Shown here: in pieces, positions 8,514-16,072 of the stretch
How the letters are laid out: every line of letters begins with the position of its first letter
Position numbering within the stretch: position 1 is the stretch's first letter
DNA from: an uncultured Clostridia bacterium
Lineage (GTDB): Bacteria; Bacillota; Clostridia; Oscillospirales; Acutalibacteraceae
Reading direction: 5' to 3'
Assembly (NCBI GenBank): GCA_937892115.1
Contig: CALAUI010000006.1
Span: 241,421 to 305,420, forward strand
Length of the DNA stretch: 64,000 nt
The notes under the pieces: generated by a model
The model's input: only the letters and a program-made list of their open reading frames with translations
Told to the model about the DNA's origin: nothing
The model's database searches: none
Made by a program: the position numbers and the translations under genes

Positions 8514-9449
8514 TCAATATTTATCATTTTTAATAATGTTTTTAGTGATGTAAACCGGTCTGTTTTTGCCCTGAATATAAGTTCTTGCAAGATATTCGCC
8601 GACAATTCCGAGACAAACCAGCTGAACACCCGAAATAAGCAGGAATATAAACAGCGGTAAACAGTACGGTTGAAAATCAAGCTTAAATCCGAAATGTCTT
8701 ACAAGCTCAATTATCAGAAACAATAATGCGCCGACTTCCGTAACAGCACCCGCAAAGGTGGCAATTCTCAAAGGAGCGGTGGTAAATGAAAAAATGCCTT
8801 CAAGTGCATATCGGAAAAGCTTAAAGAAAGACCACTTTGATTCACCGCTTAACCTGTCATTTGCTCTGTAAGGAATAAATTTTGTATTGAAGCCAACCCA
8901 TGAAAACAGCCCTTTACTGAATCTGAAATATTCTTTCATTCCGAGGATTGCTTCTACCATAGGCCTGCGAAAAGTCCTGAAATCGCTTGCACCCTGAACA
9001 AATTCCGTATCTGCAAATTTATTTATCAGCTTATAGAATGTGTCCTTGAAGAAAACAAGAGATTTATTTTCGCTTCTTTCCTTCTGATAGCAGGCAATAC
9101 AGTCAAACTCCGGCTTTCTGTCAAGAGTTCTAACCATTTCCAAAGCAAGGGCCGGGCTTTGCTGTAAATCGGCATCAATAATTGTAACATAGTCCCCTTC
9201 TGTATTTTCAAGACCTGCATACATAGCTGCTTCTTTACCGAAATTTCTTGAGAAATTAACGATTTTAATGGGTACATCTCCGTCAAGAAGCTTCTTCAAT
9301 TCATTCAGAGTACCGTCTTTGCTGCCGTCATTGACAAATACTATCTCATAGTCAAAATCAACGTCTGAAAAATCATTTTTTACTTCTTTGTAAAACTGAG
9401 CTACGTTTCCTTCTTCATTAAAACAAGGAACGACTAAAGAAAGCTTCAT
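8514..9449 (-). CDS. Family 2 glycosyltransferase, DPM1/GtrB-type, membrane-anchored
   Basis: Transfers a sugar from a nucleotide sugar to a polyprenyl phosphate at the inner membrane face. The 311-residue protein has an N-terminal GT-A domain beginning SLVVPCFNEEGN, the metal-binding DADLQ at residues 92-96 and FSKGLFSWVGF. Two predicted membrane helices follow at about 225-250 and 262-285, and the C-terminus GEYLARTYIQGKNRPVY is typical of the bactoprenol-glucosyltransferase subgroup. The ATG lies four bases after the metK stop and its GAGG ribosome site is inside the metK 3' end, so translation is probably coupled to metK. Sugar and acceptor are unknown. Confidence 0.88.
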   Translation of the reverse strand: MKLSLVVPCFNEEGNVAQFYKEVKNDFSDVDFDYEIVFVNDGSKDGTLNELKKLLDGDVPIKIVNFSRNFGKEAAMYAGLENTEGDYVTIIDADLQQSPALALEMVRTLDRKPEFDCIACYQKERSENKSLVFFKDTFYKLINKFADTEFVQGASDFRTFRRPMVEAILGMKEYFRFSKGLFSWVGFNTKFIPYRANDRLSGESKWSFFKLFRYALEGIFSFTTAPLRIATFAGAVTEVGALLFLIIELVRHFGFKLDFQPYCLPLFIFLLISGVQLVCLGIVGEYLARTYIQGKNRPVYITKNIIKNDKY

Positions 9450-9453
9450 TATT

Positions 9454-10587
9454 TCACATCCTCAGATCATTAACCTTATCCGTCTTTTCCCAGGGAATAT
9501 CAATATCAGATCTTCCCATGTGACCAAGAGCGGCTACCTGCTGATATATGGGTCTTCTCAGATTAAGAGTTTTGATTATACCTGCAGGAGTAAGGTCAAA
9601 TTTTGCTTTTACAAGTTCGGAAATATCGGTATCTGCAATTTTGCCTGTACCGAATGTATCAACAAATACGGAAACAGGTTCCGCAACACCGATTGCATAG
9701 GCAAGCTGTACTTCACATTTATCGGCAAGACCGGCTGCAACGATATTTTTGGCAACGTATCTTGCAGCATAAGCGGCACTTCTGTCAACTTTTGTAGGAT
9801 CTTTTCCGCTGAATGCACCACCGCCGTGTCTTGCATAACCGCCGTAAGTATCTACAATTATCTTACGTCCGGTAAGACCGCTGTCACCCATAGGACCGCC
9901 TATAACAAAATTACCGGTAGGATTGATATGATAAATTGTCTTATCGTCAAGAAGCTCTGAAGGAATAGTAGGAATAATAACCTTCTCAATTATATCCTTT
10001 CTGAGCTTTTCAACAGAAACCTTATCGGAATGCTGTGATGATATAACAACGGTATCAACTCTTACGGGTTTGTTATTTTCGTCGTATTCTACGGTAACCT
10101 GGCTCTTACCGTCAGGTCTGAGATAATCAAGAGTACCGTCTTTACGTACCTTCGTAAGTGTTGAAGCAAGCTTATGAGCAAGGGAAATGGGAAGCGGCAT
10201 CAATTCAGGCGTTTCGTTACAGGCATAACCGAACATCATTCCCTGATCACCTGCTCCCATTCTGTCAACTCCGAGAGCAATATCGGCGCTTTGCTTATCA
10301 ATAGAATTTATGATAGCGCAGGAGTTTCCGTCAAAGCCCTTATCGCTTGAATCATAACCGATATCGCAGATAACCTTCCTTGCAATAGCGGGGATATCAA
10401 CATTAGCGGTAGTTGAAATTTCGCCCATAATTAAAACCATACCGGTTGTGGTACAGCATTCGCAGGCAACACGTCCCTCCGGATCCCGAGCAAGAATTGC
10501 ATCAAGAACGGCATCGGATATCTGATCACAGATTTTATCGGGATGACCGCAAGTAACCGATTCAGATGTAAAATAGTAATGTGACAT
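9454..10587 (-). CDS. metK: S-adenosylmethionine synthetase
   Basis: Makes SAM from methionine and ATP. The ATG at 10587 (MSHYYFTSESV) is preceded by GGAGGAAAATT; a longer frame exists but would begin inside the riboswitch terminator. The protein is 377 residues. Family signatures are all present: GHPDK at about 14-18, GAGDQGMMFGYA, the GPMGDSGLTGRK loop and GGGAFSGKDPTKVDRS, plus DIPWEKTD near the C-terminus. Expression should be controlled by the S-box leader directly upstream. Unusually, a glycosyltransferase and a CofE-like gene follow within a few bases on the same transcript. Confidence 0.97.
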   Translation of the reverse strand: MSHYYFTSESVTCGHPDKICDQISDAVLDAILARDPEGRVACECCTTTGMVLIMGEISTTANVDIPAIARKVICDIGYDSSDKGFDGNSCAIINSIDKQSADIALGVDRMGAGDQGMMFGYACNETPELMPLPISLAHKLASTLTKVRKDGTLDYLRPDGKSQVTVEYDENNKPVRVDTVVISSQHSDKVSVEKLRKDIIEKVIIPTIPSELLDDKTIYHINPTGNFVIGGPMGDSGLTGRKIIVDTYGGYARHGGGAFSGKDPTKVDRSAAYAARYVAKNIVAAGLADKCEVQLAYAIGVAEPVSVFVDTFGTGKIADTDISELVKAKFDLTPAGIIKTLNLRRPIYQQVAALGHMGRSDIDIPWEKTDKVNDLRM

Positions 10588-10599
10588 AATTTTCCTCCA

Positions 10600-10631
10600 A
10601 AAAAAATAACCCGCCAAGGCATCCCGGCGAG
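10600..10631 (-). terminator. SAM-riboswitch terminator hairpin before metK
   Basis: On the minus strand a nine-pair stem (10610-10631, loop ATGC) with three G-U pairs is followed by TTATTTTTTTT. It lies between the aptamer and the metK ribosome site, the expected expression platform: SAM binding lets it form and stops transcription. Confidence 0.85.
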
Positions 10632-10639
10632 CGAAAATA

Positions 10640-10736
10640 CCTTATCTCTCGGTAATAATACCGCAGGAATTAGCACCTTGAATATATTCAGGTTGCCGGG
10701 CTTCACAGGGCCTGTCCCTCAGCCACTCTTAATAAG
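10640..10736 (-). promoter_or_regulatory. SAM-I (S-box) riboswitch aptamer
   Basis: Read on the minus strand, P1 pairs CCTTAT (10731-10736) with ATAAGG (10640-10645). Inside are the invariant S-box blocks: AAGAGTGGCTGAGGGA, GGCCCTGTGAAGCCCGGCAACC, AAGGTGCTAATTCCTGC and GAGAGATAAGG. These match the four-way-junction consensus, including the kink-turn GA pairs and the pseudoknot strand. The aptamer senses SAM and acts on the following terminator, so high SAM would turn off metK and the two genes after it. Confidence 0.96.
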
Positions 10737-10756
10737 GAATTATTAACTTCCGGAGT

Positions 10757-10785
10757 ATTATATAACGGTGATTAGTTTTTGTCAA
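10757..10785 (-). promoter_or_regulatory. Consensus sigma-A promoter for the metK riboswitch transcript
   Basis: Minus strand: TTGACA (10780-10785), 17 bases, TATAAT (10757-10762), a perfect match. Transcription would begin near 10750, just upstream of the aptamer. Confidence 0.9.
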
Positions 10786-10811
10786 CAGAAATTTATCGGA
10801 TTCATTAAATT

Positions 10812-10844
10812 ATATACTCCGACCATATAAGGGCCGGAGTATAT
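10812..10844 (-). terminator. Probable terminator after the GH36 gene
   Basis: Stem 10812-10821 / 10835-10844 (ATATACTCCG with its complement) lies just after the GH36 stop at 10848. The following minus-strand sequence ATAATTTAATG is only partly U-rich. Confidence 0.5.
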
Positions 10845-10847
10845 GTA

Positions 10848-12503
10848 TCAGCTTAAAATAATACCTTCTGTAATATTAAATTCAAATTTCTTTTCAGTAT
10901 CATTCTCAAGGTATACAATTCTGATTATATCCTTTGAGATATATTCGGCAGAAATCACTTTAACGTCGTTTACGGCAAAGTATTTCTTTACGTCTTCGGC
11001 TTCTTTATCACCGTAATCACCGGCATTATCGGAAACAAACAATACGTCACCGAACATATTGTTTACGGTAGCGAGAATTTTCTTCTGTTCATCATTGAAA
11101 ACAAGATTATTCTTACGAAGGAAGAATACATCGGGATCGTTGCAGAATACTCTCTGATTCAGATGGCGGCGAAGAATCGTATTATTCATGGAATTTTGCG
11201 CAGAGGGTACTTCTCTGTTTACATGAAGGAAATTATAAAATTTACCCTTGTATGCAAGGTCTACGTCGCATGTAACGCGGCAAGCATCAACAACACCGAA
11301 TGCAGGACCGAGAGGAACGCCGCAGCCGAGGAAAAGCTTATCCTCCCCTACGCATTCACGAAGGAAATCGAGAGCTTCACACATGATCTGACCTCTTGAT
11401 TTGCCGTTACGCGGATAAATAGCCTGAGAATAAAGGAAATCAAGCTTTACCATATCAAATCCCCAGTCACGGAGAATAACATCAAAGAAATGCTTTATAT
11501 AAGCACGGGCTTCATCGTTATACATATCAAGGATATAAGCACCGCCCCATGCAAATACACCCCACATATTTTTTCCGTTTGCGGTTTTAATAAGCCAATC
11601 CGAGTGTTCTTTAGCAAGCTTGGAAGTTCTCTGTGCAGAGAAAGGCGCAACCCAGATTCCGGCAAGATAACCTTTTTTATGAATTTCGTCTGCACAGTAT
11701 TTCATACCTTTGGGGAATTTTTTATTGTCAACCTCAAGCCAGTCACCGACATAGGACTCATAGCCGTCATCAATCTGGAATATTGAAACGGAATCCTTGA
11801 CTTTATCAAGTCCGTTAAGGTCGCGAATAATAATATTTTCATCAATTTTCTGGAAATAATTATACCAGGAAGTATAACCCGAAAGATGCTGAATACGGGG
11901 CTTACGAAGATTGAGTGAACCGAAATATTTATCAAAAGCGTCATCATAATTGCCTTTGACATACATAACGTCCATCAGAAGATAATCGCTGTCGCAGACT
12001 GCACCCTCAACGTCTTTTTTAATATAGAATTTATTGAGGCCGGAATCAACTTCAAATACCGTATATCCCGTTCTTTCACTCTTTGAGCCGAAAAGCTCAA
12101 TATCATTCCCCTTACGGAAATAGGTATAGGTATATGAGTGGAAGAATCCGGATTTACTGTAATCGTTAAAGAGATTATCTCCCGACATTGCCGTAATATG
12201 CTTTGTAAAGCCGGAAATTTTAGCAATGGGGAAAATGTCCCTGACTTTATCATTTTTTCTGACTTCTTCACAGGTTGACCAGGACTGGAAACCGTTAACA
12301 AAGAAAACTTCGTCATCAGTCATTGTCTTATCCGATTCTAAGCGGAAGGATACAAGTTCCATTTTCTTTTTAGGATGAAGAATACATTTTATCGAATTAT
12401 CATCCTGAATATATTCAATGGAATAGCCCGTATTTTCTTTCAGATCGGATTTAATTATTTTTCCGTTTGATTTATAGGTTAAAGAGAATTTAAAATTATA
12501 CAT
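10848..12503 (-). CDS. GH36-type alpha-galactosidase (clan GH-D)
   Basis: Predicted to remove alpha-galactosyl residues from oligosaccharides such as raffinose or melibiose. The ATG at 12503 has GGTGATATA before it; a TTG five codons upstream lacks a good ribosome site. Length 551 residues, no signal peptide, so intracellular. An N-terminal beta-sandwich precedes the TIM barrel. Barrel motifs are GYTSWYNYF, FQIDDGYE, GIWVAPF, the KLDFLY strand carrying the catalytic nucleophile Asp, and CDVDLAY for the likely acid/base Asp. It is the last gene of a block with a GPH-type transporter 21 bases upstream, which fits import of galactosides followed by cytoplasmic hydrolysis. Exact substrate uncertain. 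Confidence 0.85.
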   Translation of the reverse strand: MYNFKFSLTYKSNGKIIKSDLKENTGYSIEYIQDDNSIKCILHPKKKMELVSFRLESDKTMTDDEVFFVNGFQSWSTCEEVRKNDKVRDIFPIAKISGFTKHITAMSGDNLFNDYSKSGFFHSYTYTYFRKGNDIELFGSKSERTGYTVFEVDSGLNKFYIKKDVEGAVCDSDYLLMDVMYVKGNYDDAFDKYFGSLNLRKPRIQHLSGYTSWYNYFQKIDENIIIRDLNGLDKVKDSVSIFQIDDGYESYVGDWLEVDNKKFPKGMKYCADEIHKKGYLAGIWVAPFSAQRTSKLAKEHSDWLIKTANGKNMWGVFAWGGAYILDMYNDEARAYIKHFFDVILRDWGFDMVKLDFLYSQAIYPRNGKSRGQIMCEALDFLRECVGEDKLFLGCGVPLGPAFGVVDACRVTCDVDLAYKGKFYNFLHVNREVPSAQNSMNNTILRRHLNQRVFCNDPDVFFLRKNNLVFNDEQKKILATVNNMFGDVLFVSDNAGDYGDKEAEDVKKYFAVNDVKVISAEYISKDIIRIVYLENDTEKKFEFNITEGIILS

Positions 12504-12524
12504 TATATCACCATTCAAAATTAT

Positions 12525-14024
12525 TTATGCTTCAGCAGAATTATTATCTTCAAGGCCGTTTACGTAATCGCTTACCATTCTGTTTCTTCTTTCGGAAAGT
12601 TCATCATACATCTGTGCCCTCTTCTTTTGCGAAATGGGCCACAACATCTTGGGAAGAATACCAAGCGCTCCGGTAATAAGAGGAACTGCCGAGCTCATTG
12701 CAAACAGCCAGAATTTTGTTTTCTTTGTCTGTGTACCTATCTTAATACCCTGAACGTAACCGATTTTTTTCATAATCAGACTTCTTACGGTACTCATAAA
12801 GGCACTTTGAATCTTAAGAACAAGATTTTTAGCTACACCGGTTGTTGCTTCCATACGGTAGCCGTTTTTCCATTCACAATAATCCATTGCTTCGTTCCAA
12901 AGGTCAGCATTTATTACCTTATTAACACCGAACGCCCATTTTGAAAACCACTCTCTTATACCGTAAGCAACGACCATAGGTGTCTTTTTAAGATAGTTTT
13001 CATTAGTCCAGCCGAATAAGAAATAAGCGGCTGTGAGAATATCACCATAAATATCCGCACCGACCCAAAGAGCTTTTGAAGAGAAATTCTTTCTCATGGG
13101 ACTTACAAAAGCATAGCTGATGGAGCCGTTAAGACTGGAGGGAATATTTGCAAGAGTAATAAGTGAATATGAGCCGTGAACGTCAATGAAGTAATTGTTA
13201 TCACCTGAACTGATAGCAAATCCGCCGAGGAAATCCGAAAGGCACATAAGCAGAACGGGATAGTTTGTAAAGATTGCTTTCAGACCTTCTTTAACGTTGG
13301 GCTTTTCTAGTGATTGAGGTATCCTTTCCTTGGAAACAAGGAAGAAATATAACGTAAATACAGACGAAATCAAAGCGGTAATAATTCCGAAACCGAGGAA
13401 AGTATTACTTAATTTCCATTTGATCTTTCCGGCATTTATCATATCGTATACAACGCCGAATATATATCTCGGCATATCCTCACCCATATAGCCGGTAAGA
13501 AGCTCCGCAAGAGTAATCAGACGGATTCTTTCGTTTGGATTGGGAGTAATCGTGGACATATAGCCGCTTTTTGCAACAGAAGTAAAAGTATTGGCCGTTT
13601 CCTGAATAACACAGAATGCAAAGTAAAATATCAATTTCGGAACATATGTTCCTGCAGAATCGGGAAAGAATAAAGGAAGCATCCAGTAAAGCAAACCCAA
13701 TAAAGTAAGAGGAATCTGCATTGCAACAAGATAAGGTCTGAATTTACCTATTCTTGTTCTTGTGTTATCAACAATAGTTGCAATAACAACGTCATTGATA
13801 ATATCCCAGGCACTTGTAAATATATTGACTATGGCGGAAATACCGAAATCAACTTTAACGACATCCCAGATGTATCTTTCTTTGAAGTCATTGATATTGA
13901 AAGTATTTGAAAAGTCGTTAAGCAGATAGGCAACGGTTTCCTTAAATCCGACATAATTATATGAGCGGAAAATATTATCGTTTACGGTTCTTTCTGTTAC
14001 GGCAGTATTATTATTTTCATTCAT
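12525..14024 (-). CDS. GPH-family (MelB-like) sugar:cation symporter homologue, copy 1
   Basis: An integral membrane protein of 499 residues with many hydrophobic helices. AWDIINDVVIATIVDNTRTR followed by GKFRPY is the cation-binding/loop signature of glycoside-pentoside-hexuronide symporters. TPNPNER, SKERIPQS and DYCEWKNGYR are further family-like motifs. The ATG at 14024 is chosen because GGAGGG lies six bases ahead; it begins two bases after the previous stop. Downstream GH36 suggests a galactoside substrate (inference). A second copy with the same motifs lies at 58516-60033, also preceded by a zinc-ribbon membrane protein. Confidence 0.82.
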   Translation of the reverse strand: MNENNNTAVTERTVNDNIFRSYNYVGFKETVAYLLNDFSNTFNINDFKERYIWDVVKVDFGISAIVNIFTSAWDIINDVVIATIVDNTRTRIGKFRPYLVAMQIPLTLLGLLYWMLPLFFPDSAGTYVPKLIFYFAFCVIQETANTFTSVAKSGYMSTITPNPNERIRLITLAELLTGYMGEDMPRYIFGVVYDMINAGKIKWKLSNTFLGFGIITALISSVFTLYFFLVSKERIPQSLEKPNVKEGLKAIFTNYPVLLMCLSDFLGGFAISSGDNNYFIDVHGSYSLITLANIPSSLNGSISYAFVSPMRKNFSSKALWVGADIYGDILTAAYFLFGWTNENYLKKTPMVVAYGIREWFSKWAFGVNKVINADLWNEAMDYCEWKNGYRMEATTGVAKNLVLKIQSAFMSTVRSLIMKKIGYVQGIKIGTQTKKTKFWLFAMSSAVPLITGALGILPKMLWPISQKKRAQMYDELSERRNRMVSDYVNGLEDNNSAEA

Positions 14025-14026
14025 AA

Positions 14027-15139
14027 TCAACCCTCCGCTTCAGAAATTTCAAGGTCAGTAACGGTAACAAAACACTTATCGGAATATTTGTATCCGTTAT
14101 ATTCAAAACTCATGTCTATCACTACGGGTTTCTCTTTATCAGTAACTTCAAGAGCTTCAATTACGCCCTCGGAATCAACCGATACTTTACTGTCATCTGA
14201 TGATTTCAGTTTGAGCTTATACTTACCCTCGCCGACGTTGACAGCGAGAGGAAGAGCCTTTTCGTCACCTGTGTTGATATAAAAGTAATTATCGGAAAAA
14301 TAAGCGCCGAACCAGTTGAAGGTATAGTTTTCAGTAACAGTATATGAAAGTTCAAAATCAACGTTTCCGAGTGAAATATACTCATTATCAAACTGGAATG
14401 AAAAACAACATCTGTAAGTATGAGAAATGCTTAAATTAAGAAGCTTATTTCTGACCTTATCAATTTTTCCCGATATACCTGCAGAGGTTATTTCAAAATG
14501 GTCACTGCAAACCGTGCCTAAATCTTTTACTTCCTTTTTCAAGTCATCGTAAACATGACGGTTCTCTTCAATTGCAAAGGATTTATACTGACGCGGTGAA
14601 GCGTCGTCAAAAACGGGATAAGGAAGCCCTTTGATCGGAATGTCAAAGAAGTAGTAATCATCTTCGGAAATATTAACGTTATCGTCTGTTTTACCTTCTG
14701 TCATAACGGCGTCACCGTCAATATCTCCTACGTCAAATTCAAGAGGTCTGACATTCTCCGCTTTGTTACCGATAACACTTTCGTATTCCTTATACAAAGA
14801 GTCAAGATAATTCAGATATTGATTTTTAACCATAAGGGCAATTTTGTTATCCGCTTCGGGAAGCTCGGATTTAATTGAATCATCGGGAATATTCAAACTT
14901 ACCGTCTTAGATACACTCACTTCATCGGTAAACGACTTGCCGTAAAGCTCTTCAACGTAAGAAAGTATACCGGAAGAACTGTTGGGTATATCAACAGCAG
15001 CGGCTTTCTTATTATCGGGAATAATGAATTTAGGTTTATTAATCTCTTTTTTTGCATAAAAATAAAGAGAAACGGAACATACGCCAATCAAAAGTATAAG
15101 TCCGGCAATAATCAGTAAATTTCTTTTCTTTTTACTCAT
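14027..15139 (-). CDS. Membrane-anchored protein with a C-terminal Ig-like (Big_2-like) region
   Basis: I do not recognise the full-length family. The 370-residue protein begins with lysines and one hydrophobic helix (about residues 7-28), so it is probably anchored with the bulk outside. The middle is acidic and without evident motifs. The last 70 residues (KLKSSDDSKVSVDSEGVIEAL and onward) resemble bacterial Ig-like domains used in cell-surface or carbohydrate-binding proteins. Its start overlaps the stop of the zinc-ribbon gene (ATGA), and the transporter starts two bases after its stop, so the three are translationally linked. A role in presenting sugar to the transporter is speculation. 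Confidence 0.6.
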   Translation of the reverse strand: MSKKKRNLLIIAGLILLIGVCSVSLYFYAKKEINKPKFIIPDNKKAAAVDIPNSSSGILSYVEELYGKSFTDEVSVSKTVSLNIPDDSIKSELPEADNKIALMVKNQYLNYLDSLYKEYESVIGNKAENVRPLEFDVGDIDGDAVMTEGKTDDNVNISEDDYYFFDIPIKGLPYPVFDDASPRQYKSFAIEENRHVYDDLKKEVKDLGTVCSDHFEITSAGISGKIDKVRNKLLNLSISHTYRCCFSFQFDNEYISLGNVDFELSYTVTENYTFNWFGAYFSDNYFYINTGDEKALPLAVNVGEGKYKLKLKSSDDSKVSVDSEGVIEALEVTDKEKPVVIDMSFEYNGYKYSDKCFVTVTDLEISEAEG

Positions 15140-15999
15140 TCCTTACCCTCCTCTTCCTTTTTAAGAGCCTCTTCAAGGTCCTTGAGGCGCTTTTCCTTTT
15201 CTTCCTGCGTTTCAAATACGGGAAGCGAAAGATCATCTAACTTAATTTCGCCTCTTTTGACAGCCTTAAGAATATCGGCTCTGTCAAAATCATGCTCCCT
15301 GACCTTCAGCTCAACGTCTTTAGCGTAAATCAAACGATTAACGATTCCGTTAATTATCAAAGTCAATGCAGAAGCCAACGAGCCGAATCCCGCCGAAATA
15401 TCAACGTAAGAAAGATCGGAATGAGAATTCTTTACCGCAAAAATAATAAAAAATGAAATCAAACAAAATACTGCTGTGCAGAAGGAAATATTGGCAATCC
15501 ACTTAGAAAGAAGTTTATTATTAACAAAGGAAAGAATTTCAAACACGAGGATTACGGCAACTGCAAGGAATACAATCAGGAACAAAGTTAAAACAATAAT
15601 CATTCCTCCGGCCGAATCCGAAAACAGTTTTGAATCAAGAAAAGTTTTGAATTGAGTAAGCAGACCGTCATTATAAATATTGTAAATTCCGAGCCCGCCG
15701 AATGAAAATTTAACTTCAAACAAGGGAAGCTTATATACAAAATCGGAAAAAGGAAGGACAAGTGCTCCGACACATAAAAGAGTAGTAATTATTCGGATAA
15801 TAGGTAAAGCGCCGCTAATGAAAGCATTTTTTAATTTTGCACCGATAATTCTCGCAGATGCAAATTCAAGCTCAGTACGCTTGGCATCCCGAATAAGATC
15901 CTGCTCCTGGGTATAATACATAATATTAACGCCGCAGTGTTTACAGTTGGGCTTCAATTCATAAAATTTGATTTCTTCGCCGCATTTCGGGCACTTCAT
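15136..15999 (-). CDS. Zinc-ribbon multi-pass membrane protein, copy 1
   Basis: Begins with a four-cysteine zinc ribbon (C3, C6, C19, C22; spacing CX2C-X12-CX2C). A charged segment (DLIRDAKRTELEFA) leads to about four membrane helices between residues 60 and 235, and the tail is strongly charged and probably helical (KEKRLKDLEEALKKEEE). The ATG at 15999 has GGGAAG upstream; a GTG three codons earlier is possible. No family with known function is recognised. It heads the block with the anchored Ig-like protein, GPH transporter and GH36. A clear homologue with identical cysteine spacing is encoded at 57586-58515, again next to a GPH transporter. It lies only 35 bases after the foldase terminator. 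Confidence 0.65.
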   Translation of the reverse strand: MKCPKCGEEIKFYELKPNCKHCGVNIMYYTQEQDLIRDAKRTELEFASARIIGAKLKNAFISGALPIIRIITTLLCVGALVLPFSDFVYKLPLFEVKFSFGGLGIYNIYNDGLLTQFKTFLDSKLFSDSAGGMIIVLTLFLIVFLAVAVILVFEILSFVNNKLLSKWIANISFCTAVFCLISFFIIFAVKNSHSDLSYVDISAGFGSLASALTLIINGIVNRLIYAKDVELKVREHDFDRADILKAVKRGEIKLDDLSLPVFETQEEKEKRLKDLEEALKKEEEGKE

Positions 16000-16033
16000 A
16001 TTATTCACTTCCCATTAAAAATTTTAATATTCC

Positions 16034-16064
16034 AAAAAGAGTGGCACCGGAAGATGCCACTCTT
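16034..16064 (-). terminator. Intrinsic terminator upstream of the foldase stop region
   Basis: Ten-pair stem AAGAGTGGCA / TGCCACTCTT (16037-16046 / 16055-16064) followed on the minus strand by TTTTTGG. It ends the foldase transcript and separates it from the zinc-ribbon cluster that follows on the same strand. Confidence 0.85.
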
Positions 16065-16072
16065 AATATGTC

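Noticed and set aside
10431..10706. A 91-codon minus-strand frame before metK
   Set aside because: It lies inside the S-box aptamer and the metK coding region; the riboswitch explains the conservation.
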